A DNA stretch of 64,000 bases, from assembly GCA_025765615.1 (NCBI GenBank), contig JAIVFJ010000267.1, positions 1-64,000 of the forward strand, in the 5' to 3' direction. This document shows, piece after piece, positions 20,224 to 32,651 of the stretch. The translations under genes and the position numbers were made by a program. The stretch is from Zopfochytrium polystomum (lineage: Eukaryota; Chytridiomycota; Chytridiomycetes; Chytridiales; Chytridiaceae). Each line of letters starts with the position of its first letter. The stretch's first letter is position 1. The notes beneath the pieces are model-generated. The model was not told the origin of the DNA. It made no database searches and saw only the letters and a program-made list of their open reading frames with translations.

Positions 20224-20985
20224 TCATTGGTACCTCATTGCCAGTTCTCCTACACCACTCGCAGGTACCTCAACTGCAGTTCTTCGTCTGCAAAGTCCAC
20301 AAAAAAGATTGCTCTCAGCGGCATCCCGTTCACCTCGCACCAGCGCACCACGTCTAGGTGGTTGCCGCGGGCAGCGAAACCGACCCCGCCGCGATCTCAA
20401 ATCCATCGAGACAATGGTCCTTGCACCACTGCAGCACGGAGACGCGGCCGTTTTCACACGCCTGCTGGGCCCCCCGGCGATGAGTGACTTGCGAATTCCG
20501 GGGTTCTTCAGTAGGGTAAGGAGCGGGGACTCGCTCCGGCCTTCGCCGGCCGCGCGTGATAGCGCGGTGTGCGCAATGGCGGAATAGAGATCTCCGGGCG
20601 AATCAGCGCCAATAATGGCGGAGATATCTGAAGCGTCGATGTCCCACCACTCGCGGCGCAGCTCGGATCCGTCTGATCTCCGCACCGACAGTCAAGCGTG
20701 GCGTCGAGCGGCGCAGGATCCGATGCGGATTGTGGCATGGTCCAGGCGGAATGCCAGGAGGTCGACCAGCCCGCGGCCGCTGGCTAGCTGCAACGAGAGA
20801 TGCGGACGGGAGCGAGAAAAGTGCAAGTGCTTGCGTGCGGCTGTGGCGGTGTAAGGTCGCAAGGTTGACGAGATCGGGGCCAGGAAGGCAAGTATGGATT
20901 GTGGAGAATCAATTCCTGACAAGTTCGACGTCTTTTCCAATCGCAATGCCAGGTCGGCCTGCGATCGCCATTCACGATCCACTCA
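20224..20985 (-). pseudogene. Frameshifted copy of the ankyrin-like/GATA gene N-terminus
   Basis: Pieces in different minus-strand frames match the intact gene in order: ASGRGLVDLLAFRLDHATIRIGS near 20720-20790, then MRRSDGSELRREWWDIDA near 20650-20685, then weaker matches (VRGE, LFCGLCRRRTAVEVP in the shifted frame). The copy lacks the repeat body and the GATA finger. It overlaps or abuts the 5' end of the PP6 gene on the opposite strand. Confidence 0.75.
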
Positions 20986-21032
20986 CCTCCTCACCTGCAA
21001 CTCGATCTCCTCTTATTTATTGGCTTGTGCAG

Positions 21033-22434
21033 GCGGCCCAGACGAATGGCTCGTCACGATCCGGAAGTGCCAGTATCTTCCTGAATCCGACATCAAGAAG
21101 CTCTGCGACATGGTAATTATCGTGAGATCGGCTACTTCGCCACCCCCGTTCGTGCCCGATCTGACCACTCCTTCTCGATTCTTGTTCATCCCACTCTGCC
21201 ACGTATTTACCCTGATGTAGGTCAAAGAGCTGCTGATCGAGGAGTCAAACATCCAACCCCTCCACGCCCCCGTGGTCGTCTGCGGCGACATCCACGGCCA
21301 GTTTTACGATCTGCTCGAGCTGTTCCGCGTCGGTGGAGAGGTCCCCACCGTCAGCTACGTCTTTATGGTGGGGGGCGATTTTGTCTGATCCTGTGCCGGC
21401 CTCGCCACTCGTTTTGATCTGACCGTGGCTGTCTTGATTCCTTTCGCCAGGGCGACTTTGTGGACCGTGGGTACTACAGCCTCGAGACGTTCACGCTGCT
21501 GATGGTGCTGAAGGCTCGGTATCCGGACAAGATCACACTCCTTCGCGGGAACCACGAGAGTCGACAGATCACGCAGGTTTACGGGTTTTACGGTGCGTTG
21601 GAGGGGGAACTTGTGAGCCTTATTAATCCATGTAACTTGCCGCCACCTTCAGACGAGTGTCAGACAAAGTACGGGAACGCAAACGTCTGGAAGTATTGCT
21701 GCTCGGTGTTTGACTACCTCACCCTTGCTGCTGTAAGTTTCAGCAATTTTCAAAAGCAATGGAGGATTAATGTTATGGTGGTGTTGATTTACAGATCATT
21801 GACGGCCGGATCCTTTGCGTCCACGGCGGTCTCTCCCCAGACGTTCGAACGCTCGACCAGATCAGAACCATCCAGCGATGCCAAGAAGTGCCGCACGACG
21901 GCGCCTTTTGCGGTGAGGCTTGTATTATTTGTTTGCCTTCGATCACTGACGTGCGTTTTTATTCCTGCGATTTTTCAATTAGACTTGATGTGGTCCGATC
22001 CCGACGATATCGAGACTTGGGCCGTGAGCCCTCGCGGGGCGGGCTGGCTGTTCGGCCACAAAGTCACAACAGAGGTTTGGATCCTTTGCCTCGCACCGTC
22101 TACGCCACAATCTACTCTCAACTGAATCACTTTTCCAATCCCGCTCCCATTCATTGGAATGCGGATACCACAGTTCAACCACGTCAACAACCTAACCCTC
22201 ATCGCGCGCGCCCACCAGCTCGTCCAAGAAGGCTTCAAGTACATGTTCCAAGAGGAAAACCTCGTCACCGTCTGGTCCGCACCCAACTACTGCTACCGCT
22301 GCGGCAACGTCGCGTCCATCATGCGCGTCGAGGAGGGCCTCGCGGTCGACGAGAGCAGTTTTAAAATCTTTTCTGCCGTGCCGGACTCGGAGCGTGTCGT
22401 GCCGCCGAGGCAGACTACGCCGTACTTTTTGTGA
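21033..22434 (+). CDS. PP6-type serine/threonine protein phosphatase catalytic subunit (Sit4/Ppe1 class)
   Basis: Exons by frame and similarity: 21033-21112, 21221-21367, 21451-21592, 21653-21732, 21795-21912, 21983-22074, 22174-22434; all introns are GT-AG and short. The joined product reads [23 protein letters not shown], then metal-site motifs [13 protein letters not shown] and GNHE, then [31 protein letters not shown], and the tail [13 protein letters not shown], whose final YFL is the carboxymethylation-type end of the PP2A/4/6 group. [23 protein letters not shown] and ESNIQPL favour PP6 over PP4. The first coding exon is not resolved: exon 21033 needs one base from upstream, and ATG-CCA-G at 20946-20952 is one possibility. 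The protein acts in cytosol/nucleus on phosphoserine/threonine, usually with SAPS subunits. Confidence 0.93.
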
Positions 22435-22953
22435 TTGGGGACGTGAGGGCGGGGGCGAGGGAGGCCGTTTGAAGCGGTTTGTTTTTGGTTGGATGAGCTG
22501 GCAATTGAAGCTGTCCTGGTTTTTTTTATACTCGCAATTCACTTCTGTTTTCTGTTTCAGGCACTTTTTTTTTTTTTTTTTCCCCCTTCTTCCTTCATTA
22601 TTCCCCTTCTTCTTTCGCAGTAATTCTTGTTGTTGGAAGTACAAAAGATAAGCGTCCTCTTGGTTGCCCCGCATTCATCGTTGCTTTCGGGAAGCAGCAC
22701 GAGCGAGGCGCTTCTCGGGCACCCATTCGGGGCAGACTGAAAACCAGCTCCGGCAAAAAATCGCCCATCAGGTTTGCTGCTTTCTAAACGCTTCTTCCTT
22801 TCTAACTCATCCGAGCGTGGCGACGCCCGAGTCCCACTTAACTAGCTAAAGAGGCTACGGAGAATAAAAAACAAGAAAAAATCATTGTACCTGTTCGACG
22901 CTCCATGGCCCTACATTCTTCCCCTCAACCGCCCCACCCCACACCCGCCATCC

Positions 22954-24525
22954 TCACTGAAACATCTTTGCAAACGCCTTCTTCTCCTTCTCCGCGCGCT
23001 CCCTCACCGCCTTCTGCGCCACCGCCAGCTCCCTCGCCACCAGCTTGTCCTCCGGCGCCAACCCCGCCGCCCGCGTCAGGTCTTCCACCGCCTCCTCCAG
23101 CTCCTTCCGCGCAAGGTGCGCCTGGCCCCGGCGGAACAGCGCCTTGCACTGGTCCTGCGAGGAGACGGCGATCCCGTGCGTCGTGGCGGTCGTCGAGGAT
23201 CCGAGCTCCGACGCGAGGGTGAGAACCAAGGTCGCGGACGCGATCGCGGGGGTGTTGGCGCCCAGTTTGACGTGGCACTTTTGGAGGGGTTTCGGGAGTT
23301 AGTAGTGTCGGTGGAAGGTGGTGAGTGAGGCTGAGACGACAGTGGGGTGGCTCACCATGGCGGCGTTCAAGAGGCACGAGACTTTGGTCGAGTAGTACTG
23401 CTTCCGCTGCTCGACGGTCAGCTCTTCAATGTCGAGCGGGTCCGGGTGGATCTCGATCAGGTACCGGATCGCCTTTTCGTACTTTGCCACGGCCTCCTTC
23501 AGCGCGCCCTAAACGCACCAAACACATTAGATGTAAGTCGGCCGCCACCTCACCCCTGGTTCTCACCTTCTTAAAATGCGCATTTCCAAACCCCTTCACC
23601 TCCCCCGCAATCCGCAGCAGCGCCTCGGGCGTCTTCTCCCCGCCCTGGTCCTCGGGATACTCCTCGTACACGTCGCCGTCCTCCGGCGCCGCCGTACCCG
23701 TCTGTGCCAGCGGGTCCTCCCCCTCCGCGTACACCCCTGCGTCCGCGATCACGACGGCCTCGTTCGGCTTGTCGTTCGCCCCCGTCGGCAGGTTCTCGAT
23801 GCGGCGAACGACCCCCATGCCTTTGACGACGTGCCCAAAGACGACGTGCTTGTTGTCGAGGTGTGGCGTCGGGACGGTTGTGATGAAGAATTGACTGGAC
23901 GGTTGGGGGGTGGGGTTAAGTGGGGGGGTTTGGGAGGGACGGGGAGAGGAGCTTATTTACCTCCCGTTCGTGTCCTTGCCGGCGTTGGCCATGCTGAGCA
24001 ACCCGGCCTTTGTGTGCTTGACCTCAAACGACTCGTCCTCGAACCGTTCACCGTAAATGCTCTCCCCGCCCGTCCCGTTGTGGTTCGTGAAGTCTGGGAA
24101 CGGCCCGAAGAACACACACGTCAGTACCCCCGATAACAAGAGAGGCTGGGGTGGGCGTTGCCCCCCTCTCCACTTACCCCCGCCCTGGATCATAAACCCC
24201 TTGATGACGCGATGGAACCCGCTCCCCTTGAACGCCAGCTTGGCCCCCGACACAGCCGACGTCGTGTCCCCGCGGCACAGCACCTTGAAGTTCTCGGCCG
24301 TCCGCGGCGCAATGTCCGAGTACAGCTGCATCGCGATGCGCCCCGCGGGGGAACCGCCGATCGTGATGTCCATGTAGACGTGTGGTCTGTGGGAGGGGGG
24401 GGGCCGATCCGCAGGTGTGTTTGAGAAGTGTGAGCGTGAGGGACGGCACGAGGCGCGTAGGGGAGGGTGCGAGGAGGAGGAAGTGGAGGAAGTGGGCGCG
24501 CGGCGGCTTACCTCTGGGCTGTCAT
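22954..24525 (-). CDS. Cyclophilin 40-type peptidyl-prolyl isomerase with TPR domain
   Basis: Six exons on the minus strand: 24525-24512, 24386-24178, 24093-23961, 23894-23567, 23508-23356, 23277-22954. The N-terminus is [16 protein letters not shown]. The isomerase domain keeps [13 protein letters not shown] and [17 protein letters not shown]; the position that is Trp in cyclophilin A is His ([11 protein letters not shown]), as is common in Cyp40. The C-terminal half has TPR helices: [45 protein letters not shown], ending with [11 protein letters not shown]. Family members are Hsp90 co-chaperones. The gene is convergent with the PP6 gene (520 bp between stops). The donor after NAAM and the small exon 1 are the least certain parts. 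Confidence 0.92.
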
Positions 24526-25225
24526 GGCTGCGCGTTGTTGAGTGGAGCGGTTCTGCGAGGGTAGTGATGGCTTGCTTGTCGCGGAGTCCAAAAAGAGGGA
24601 GTGTAAATGAAATGGATGGGGTTGGTTTTGGTGGCCGTGGACCTTGTCAGAGAGTAGAATGTTCGACGCGCTTCCACAGTCCCCACGTACCGTGCACAAC
24701 AGGAAAGCATAACGTTCGGCGCGCACGCACGCGATAATATTTTTTTTTTCGAGTCCACGAAGCGAACAGGGGCAGGCACAAGGCGCAAGAGGCGACAGCC
24801 AAAAACAGCAAGAAACACAAAAAAGAAAGGCCAGAAGCTGAGAGGAGAGAGTGGGAGGGAGCAAAGAAAAATGAAACAACGTAGAAATCTCAAAAGCAAA
24901 AACGGTGTAGGAGGCGAGCAAACAGCAAAAGGGAACTTTGGAGAAAGCGAAGCTTCAAAGAGGAACACAGGATGAAGGGCTCAGGATACGTTTCAAAAAA
25001 GATGTGAACACGACTCTTCACGTACAAACAGCAAGCCCAGCGTTCTGTGTGAATCCAAAAGAAACCACATCTATACATGTTTCGGCTTTCCAAAAAACAA
25101 CGAGGGAACACAAAGATTTATCCGCACGGAGGTGAACGATTAATCGTGCAAGAAAGAAGGAGGAGAAATGAGGAAAGACCATCGAAGGACAACGGCGTTC
25201 CGAAAGGCCGACACCGACAAACGCG

Positions 25226-27475
25226 TCAATGCTTGTGGAAGCACGATCGACAAATCCCCGGCTTGAACGCGTTCTCCGCAAACTCGTCGCACCCGCACGT
25301 CCCGCAGTTCGCCACGGCGCCGCCGCCTCCGTTCGCGCTCGACATGGGCCGCGGCGGGCTCGGCCGCGGCATCGCCGGGCTGCTCTGCCGCGTCAGCGAC
25401 ACCGGCGACGCGACCGTCGACGGGTGCGTCGACCCCGGCTGGGACGACGGCGCCAGGTGGTAGCTGCTGCCGCTGGGCTTGCTGTACGAGAGCGAGGACG
25501 AAGACGTCGAGGTGCTTTCGTCGTCGAAGTCGGTCGGGTTGCTGCCGGGTCGGCGCGGCACGGGACGCGATTTTTGGTGGGTCGGCTCGATAACTCTTTT
25601 TGCAGTTTTTTTTTTTTTTTTTTTTTTTTTTTGGTGGGTCAGATGTATGGTGTGTAACGCAAACACACACGGTGGCCCTTACTCCGTGTAGTTTGCAGGG
25701 AACATGCCGGATGCGCTGCCGTCGGCGAGCTCGCCCTCCCACCAGCCTTCGTCGATTTCGACCGTCACGTTGATGATGTCGCCTTTCCGAACTGGAAAAG
25801 TGGTCAGAGTTTGCGAAAAGGGGAAAGTAACAATAAACGAAAGTTGAACTCAACTGCTGAGCTCGCCAGCGTTCTCCGCGTCGAAATCAAAGTTGACGCG
25901 GACTTGTTTCCGTGGCGGCGGAGGCGGAGGGCCGCCTGGTCGAGAAATTTGCAAAGAAGGGCACTGTCAATATCGCTGCGCGAGGAAGGCAGAAGTCAAC
26001 ACACCCGATGGCTCCCGGCTCGGCAGCGCCGGAGGCGGCTCCATTCCAATGCCTGGTCGCGGCATGTCGCGCGACGGCAACCGACCCGACTGCGGCCTCG
26101 TGGGCATGACGCTCGCCGCCGGCGACGAGTGCCGCGAATCCCTCGCCTCCTCGTCCCCTTGGTACTGCGACCTCCGCGACGCGTTCGCACGAAAGTTCGT
26201 CTCGGTCCTCGCGACCGAGCTCAGCTCCTGCTGCAGCGCCTTGAGCATCTCGAGGCTCTGCTTGTGGTACGCGACCTCGGCGTCCACAAACGCCACCAGC
26301 TCCTGCAGCTGATCCGCCTCCGTCGCGTTGATCGCCACCATCCGCTCCTTCAGGTCGCCGTACGTCTCCTCGTACTTTTCCTGCGCGACCCGTGCGTCCT
26401 CCTCCAGCGACGGGTTCTCCTTCTTCGTCTTTTGCACCTTGTTCATTTTCGCGTCGTAGTCCAGCCGCCGGTTCTCCATCTTGGTCTTGAGCCGGCTGTA
26501 TTCCTTCAGGTCGCCCAGCATCCGGCCCACCTCGCCAATGTAGCCGTACTGGATCGTGTTGATGTACTCCATCTGCACAGTCGCGAGCTTTTCGTGGACT
26601 TCGCCGAATTTGATCAGCGTGCGGCCGTACTCGGACGTGGTGCGCAGCGCGAGGCCGAGGGCCGTCGACGTGGTCGCGAGGTTTTGCAGCGGCGTCGGCT
26701 TGCTGTCCGAGTCTGACTTGTGGGCAGCTTTGTGTTTCAAGGTCGCAACGAGGGGTTAGGTGTGGCTAGCGGGTGTCGCCGAGCGCAAAGGTAGATCGAA
26801 CTTACTCATGCTCCGGACGTAGGCCGTGCACGCCTCATGGATCTTTTCTATGCAGTCCTTCCTCTCCTCGGTCTTGTTTTGGAGCTCCTTGAAGTCCTCG
26901 CTCGTCTCTGGAGGGATCTGCCGGTCAGATCGGAGCAGATCGGAGTGAACTGTTTTACAAGAGGTTCAACGCACCTGTCTTGTGAGCGCGCCCCAGCTTT
27001 TCGCCTGTGTATGGTTCCGGGGGGGTTCGCGCAGGGAAAGAAAGGCAGACGTTGGTTAATGGCATGACTAACGGAAGTCATCCCATAGCACCTGCAGATC
27101 CCGTCGACATTGAGTCAGGACCCACAGCAGCCACCCAGCTGGATCCGTCGAGGATCCCTTCCCCGCGCGTGAGAAAGCTCGAGACGTGCTTGGCTTCAGG
27201 AAGGGACTGTGCATCGCGGGAAGGGGGGGTACTGAGCGTGCTGGGGAAGGGATCTGCAAAGCCCTTCCGCCAACATGCCGCCAAGCCACACGATGGCCTT
27301 GGCGGCGGCCGGCGTCGGCGGATTCGTCTCCGCCATCCTCACTCCCAATACATCCCTCCCTCGCTCCCTCTCTCATTCACACACACACGTATAGCAGTAG
27401 CAGTCAGCGTTAGTAAAAGTAGTACCTACCTGTCCACTGGCTGAACTGGCCCCACTTCTTGCCGATCGACGCCAT
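25226..27475 (-). CDS. BAR-SH3 protein with C-terminal Cys/His motif
   Basis: Seven exons on the minus strand: 27475-27430, 27004-26975, 26907-26806, 26727-26005, 25935-25855, 25791-25683, 25595-25226. The product begins MASIGKKWGQFSQWTGEKLG. The BAR domain runs through TSEDFKELQNKTEERKDCIEKI, LATVQMEYINTIQYGYIGEV and YHKQSLEMLKALQQELSSV. After a Ser/Pro-rich linker an SH3 domain reads VNFDFDAENAGELS ... KGDIINV ... DEGWWEGEL ... GMFPANYTE. The end is a Ser/Pro-rich stretch and CGTCGCDEFAENAF ... GICRSCFHKH, a C-x2-C-x-C ... C-x2-C-x-H-x-H arrangement likely to bind zinc. BAR-SH3 proteins act in endocytosis and actin assembly at the membrane. The terminal motif is unusual for endophilin/Rvs167 relatives. 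A 27-T tract (an A tract in the transcript) sits in intron 6. Confidence 0.88.
25606..25632. repeat. Poly(T) tract, 27 nt, in an intron of the BAR-SH3 gene
   Basis: Uninterrupted T run on the plus strand, poly(A) in the pre-mRNA just upstream of the acceptor of the last exon. Confidence 0.9.
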
Positions 27476-27894
27476 GGTGTTGCGCTGTGTGTGTGTAAGT
27501 GTTGGTGAAGATTCGAAGACAAAAGGAGAGCCTGTGGCGGAAAGAGCGAGTTCGGCAGGAATCGCCCGCTCGCCTCCTCTTCAAACACACCCAGCGGCCC
27601 CCGCCCAGATTCGCTTCGAACGGGCGACAACGGAAGCGCATGGTATACGGACATAGCATATGGCAGATGCATCGCATGCACAGTGGGAGCAAGGAGCACT
27701 CGTGACGCGCGGGCTACTCCCTGTCATCAGCAGAAAACCATCCGCTCATCGTCCATCCCAATCACCTTCGTCGTCGTTCCGCTGCGCGATCGACTCACGC
27801 TTCAACATGGAAACGCTGACCCTTTCCCCCTCGCCTCAAATACCATACCCTGTGCAGAAGCCAAGAGACTCCGTCTTGGATCGTTCCTTTTGCA

Positions 27895-30800
27895 ATGGCA
27901 AGCAGCGAACCACCCATAGGCGCTAACGCAACCACCTCATCCTCATCATCCTCCGCGGCCGCCTCCTCCTCCACCTCACTTCCGCCACATGCTTCGCCAC
28001 ACCATCAAGCGGATCAGCCACCGCGCAGCCATGCGTCGACGCGGCGTCGCAAGAAAGACGCGGTCCGTGCTGGATCCACCGACGCAAAGCCGCTGCAGCA
28101 CGCGCCCGATTTGTCAGGCACAAATTGTCTCGATCCGCAACCACCACCACATCCACCTTCTCGGTCGCAACCCAAACGACGGTTTCTGAGCGTCTGGACC
28201 GTCGCCGCCGTTTCCGCCGTCGCCGCCGTCGCTGTAGCCGCGGCTCTCGCCTGCACTGCCGGGGGACTCAGATCCTGTCTTTCGCTAGACCCTGCGGTCA
28301 ATCGGATCTTCGTTGAGCGCGTCTTTTATCTGTTCTTTGGATCACGGTTCGGGGCAACCAAGGCCGACCGTCGAGATCAACACGTTGAGACCACAGACCA
28401 ATCTTGCGAGTACCCGTGCCCTGCTTCGGAAGGGGAGGAGGAGGAGCGCGAAATGAGCGCCCACGCCAAGCGGCTGCCCGAGGTCGCGACGTCCGTGTCG
28501 GCCGCGACGGACGAGGAGTTTTCGGCGCATTTGGCGAAGCCGGGGTTAAGAGGTAGGGGGAGGTGTAAGGATTGGGATTCTTGATCTGATGATTTTTTGG
28601 TCTCGTTTGGAACGCCATTAGTTTTTGATGTGCACGGTAAGTGAAAGCGCGATTCGCAGGGCTGTCGCTGAAGATCAGCTCGCGCTTTGATCAGCCAAGT
28701 TTGCCGGGCCGTGTGAGCCGATGACGAACATTTTCAAAAGGCTGAAGCTGGACTTTGGGGAGCATGTCGTTTTTGTTCAGGTCTGCTGTTGAGCGTGAGG
28801 CTCGACCTCGGCATCGGCTAACTCTTTTCTCTTTTCAGGCCACGTCAGACAACATAACAGTTTTAGAGCCGTTTCGCAACCAGTCTTGTCCGGCGTTCTT
28901 GTTTTTCTACGTAAGGTTCATCGAGTTCTGAATCGATGTAGATGGAGGAAACGCTCATCAAGCTGCTTTCTTGCACAGAATGGAGTACTCGTAAAGCTCG
29001 TCCGAGGCGCCAACGCCCCACTGATTGAGCGAACCGTCCGAGAGCACGTCGATCTCGAGAAAAACGGACAACCCCATCCAGCCGTGAGTTTTGACAACGT
29101 CCCCATACGCGGTACTCAATTCTAGCCCATAACCCGTGGATCTTTTAAAACCCCAGATCGCAATCGACGAAGCCGTCCGCCCGCTCGCAAAGCTCCTCGG
29201 CATGTCCGCCGACGGCGACCCCGCGCCGACCGCCGCCGCCGCAGCAGAACTCGACACGGCCGAGAACGCGGCCTCCGTTCCCGCGGAGTCCACGTCTCGC
29301 GGACTTCCGTCGCGCGCCGCGTCCGCCAGCCGGCTCGCGGACCCCGCCGCAGACGACGGCGTAGAGGACGTCGACGCCGACGACGACGCGCCCGCCGAGC
29401 AGACCCTGGGTATAATCAAGCCCGAGGCGATGGCGCCGAGCGTCGTGGAGGCCGTCTTGTCGAAGCTGCATCATAACCGGATTAAGGTCTTGGCAAAGGC
29501 GAGGGTCTGGTTGACGAGGGACGGCGTGAGGGAGCTGTATAGGGAGCATGAGGGGAAGGAGTACTTTGACCGGCTGGTCGAGTACATGTCGAGGTACTGT
29601 GCCCCCCCTTTTGCACCCTGGTTTCTGGAAACCGTAACTAACGCAAAAACCACAAATAAAAAAAAAAAAAATAAAAATAAAAAACAAAGCGCCCCCGTCC
29701 TCGTCCTCCACCTCTTCAAACCCAACTGCATTCAGCTCTGGCGGGACATCCTCGGCCCCAAAGATCCGAAAACCGCGAAACTGGAAGCGCCGAAAACGCT
29801 TCGCGCTCAGCACGGCGCGGATCCCTTGATGAACGCGTTCCACGCATCCGACGGGCCTGTTTCCGCTGCACGCGAGCTCGCGATCTTCTTTCAGAGGCCG
29901 GCAGCGGTGCCCCCGCAGGACGGAGAGGGCGGGGAACAGCAGCCGACGGCGCGGATGCTCTTTACGCGAATGGACGACAAAGATGGGGAGGCTGCGGCGT
30001 CCGGCGCGACTGGGTTGCCGCTGAAAACGGTGGCGATCGTGAAGCCCGACGTTGCCGCCACCACTGACGGCGACGCGGTGGAAGCGATCGTGCGTCGCAT
30101 GCTGGCGGCCGGGATCGCGGTGCAGAAGAGGGACGCCGGGGTTGTGTTGACTGGCGAGCAGGCCAGGGTGTTGGCTGAGGCGCAGGTTGAGGACGTGCCC
30201 GATGATGCGGACGAGGAGGAGAGGAGGAAGAGGGAGGAGAGAATTGATGAGGTTGTCGCGTTTTTGACGAGGTGAGTTGTTGAGAGAGATTGGCGGTGGT
30301 TGGGGAGAGGGAGATGTGTGTTCGCTGATCGAGAGTTGGTCTTTTTTGTGTTTCAGCGGACCTGTCGTGACTATAGTGCTTAAAGGAGAGGACGTTGTTC
30401 GGCGCTGGATCGAGATGATGGGTCCAGACGACCCCTCAGTCGCAAAGGAAAAATTCCCAATGTCGTACGTATTCCTTTTCCCCTGTCCCCCCAACTTACT
30501 CCAATGACTAACAAACCCTTCCAGCATCCGTGCCCTCTACGGGACCGACCCCGTCCGCAACGCCGTCCACGGCTCCGCCACCCTCGACTCGGCCCTCGCC
30601 GAAATCCAAGCCTTCTTCCCGTACGCCCTCGCCTCCCGCGCCGGCTCCGTCACCCACCTTTTCGAGACCCGTCGCGCATCCACCGACGCCCTCCGTGGGT
30701 CAAAGTCTGTCCGCGGATCGAGGGCCGCGTTGGTAGAGAAGCAGCAGCAGCAGCAGCCGGGGAAGGTGGAGGAGTTGCAGCAGACGCTGGCGCTGATTAA

Positions 30801-32651
30801 ACCGGATGCGTATCCTGGAAAGAAGGACGAGATTGTGGCGAGGATTAAGGAGGGCGGGTTCACGATTGTAAAAGAGGAAGAGGTGCATTTCAGCAAGGAG
30901 AAAGCAGAAGAGTTTTACAAGGAGCACAAAGGAAAAGGGTTCTACGAAGATCTGACGAACTGGATGAGCAGGTACGTCGGTGCGCATTGAAAGCAGTTTG
31001 AACTATTTAATCATTGAGAGTATTACTCCAAAACCAGCGCCCCCATTTACGCGCTCATTCTGGAGAAACCCGGAGCCATTACGGGATGGCGCGAGCTCGC
31101 CGGCCCCACCAACTCTGAAAAAGCCCGCGAAACCGCACCCAACTCGATCCGCGCACTATTTGGTACCGACGGCTCCCAGAACGCGGTCCACGGCTCCGAC
31201 TCCCCGGCCTCGGCCGTCCGCGAGATCGGCGTTGTGTTTGGCGGAGCTGCTCCCGCGGCCGAGGCGCCGGCCGAAAAGCAGCAGACGCTGGCGCTGATCA
31301 AACCGGACGCGTACCCTGGGAAGAAGGATGAGATTGTGGCGAGGATTAAGGAGGGTGGGTTTACGATTGTGAGGGAGGAAGAGGTGCATTTCAGCAAGGA
31401 GAAAGCGGAAGAGTTTTACAAGGAGCATCAGGGAAAAGGGTTTTACGAGGATCTCACGAACTGGATGAGCAGGTAGGTTCTATCCGTGCGTTTTCGACCC
31501 GCAGCAGCACGGCTAACCGACTCAAACCGCGATTTTGGAAAAGCGCCCCCATCTACGCGCTCATATTGGAAAAGGCCGGCGCTATCGCGGCCTGGAGAGA
31601 GCTCGCCGGCCCTTCCAACTCGGAAAAGGCCCGAGAGACCGCCCCTAACTCCATTCGTGCGCTCTTTGGCACCGACGGCTCCCAGAACGCGGTCCACGGC
31701 TCCGACTCCCCGGCCTCGGCCGTCCGCGAAATCGGCGTTGTCTTTGGCGGGGCGGCGCCTGCAGCCGAGGTGCATGCCGAGATGCAGCAGACGCTGGCGC
31801 TGATTAAGCCGGATGCGTATCCGGCCAAGAAAGAGGAGATTGTGGCGAGGATTAAGGAGGGTGGGTTTACGATCGTCCGAGAGCAGGAGGTGCATTTCAG
31901 CAAAGAGAACGCAGAGGAGTTTTACAAGGAGCATAAGGGTAAAGGGTTTTACGAGGATCTCACGAACTGGATGAGCAGGTACATTTTACTATCCCTGCAT
32001 TACTCGACCTCCAACCGCACAGCTAACCGTCTCAAACCACATATCTGAAACAGTGCCCCCATCTACGCAATCGTCCTGGAAAAGCCCGGCGCCATCGCGG
32101 CCTGGAGGGAGCTCGCCGGTCCCACCAACTCTGAAAAAGCCCGCGAAACCTCCCCCACCTCGATCCGCGCCCTTTTCGGCACCGACGGCTCCCAAAACGC
32201 GGTCCACGGCTCGGACTCTCCGGCCTCCGCCCTCCGCGAAATCAATGTCGTCTTCCCCGACGCTGCCCCTCAACCCCCCAACCCCCACCCGCCGCCGCCC
32301 TCCTCCCGCCCGGCCTCCCGCCCCGTCTCAACCCGCGCCTCGCTCGTCGCATCGCCGAAACGCGCAGAGTCGACCGCAGGGCAGTCTGTGAGGGCGTCCG
32401 TAGTGGCCGGGCTTGCGGCGCAGCCGAATGAGCCGGCGGGGGCTGTCGGGTCGAGGACGGCGTCGAAGGTTGGATCGAAGGTGGCGTCGAAGGTGGTGTC
32501 GAAGGTGGGGTCTAAGGCGGGGTCGAAGGCCGCGTCGAAGAAGGGATCCAAGACGGTGTCGCGGTCGGCGTCGGGGGACAAGCTGGACGCTGGTGGTGGC
32601 GGCGGCGAGGCTGAGGCTGTGCCGGGCGGTGAGGAGGCGCCGGCGAGCTGA
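27895..32651 (+). CDS. TM-anchored thioredoxin-like protein with five NDP-kinase domains (NME8/TXNDC3-like)
   Basis: Twelve exons: 27895-28552, 28622-28636, 28695-28780, 28839-28910, 28979-29083, 29157-29593, 29690-30271, 30357-30464, 30525-30971, 31038-31472, 31544-31978, 32054-32651; 1325 codons in frame. Ser/Pro-rich N-terminus; one TM helix at about 97-124. Thioredoxin fold at about 215-312, with HAKFAGPCEPM at the active site, so only one cysteine of CxxC remains. NDPK domains start near 394, 569, 773, 917 and 1062, each with the NxxH histidine (NAFHASD, NAVHGSA, then NAVHGSD three times). Domains 3-5 are nearly identical, and two exons are each exactly 435 nt. The tail repeats KVGSK-type units. 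NME8 relatives belong to outer dynein arms; the TM segment and five domains are unusual. It is divergent from the BAR-SH3 gene (419 bp apart). Confidence 0.88.

Noticed and set aside
20894..21032. PP6 start at the ATG at 20894
   Set aside because: That frame reads through the CAG acceptor region and gives an N-terminus unlike PP6 proteins; the true first exon remains open.
22885..24137. Several plus-strand frames of 100-190 codons
   Set aside because: They overlap the six Cyp40 exons in antisense and encode Arg/Pro-rich nonsense.
25811..26716. 301-codon plus-strand Arg-rich frame
   Set aside because: Antisense of the BAR domain exon.
29145..30527. 460-codon minus-strand frame across the NDPK gene
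   Set aside because: Antisense of well-supported NDPK exons and introns; no recognisable domain.
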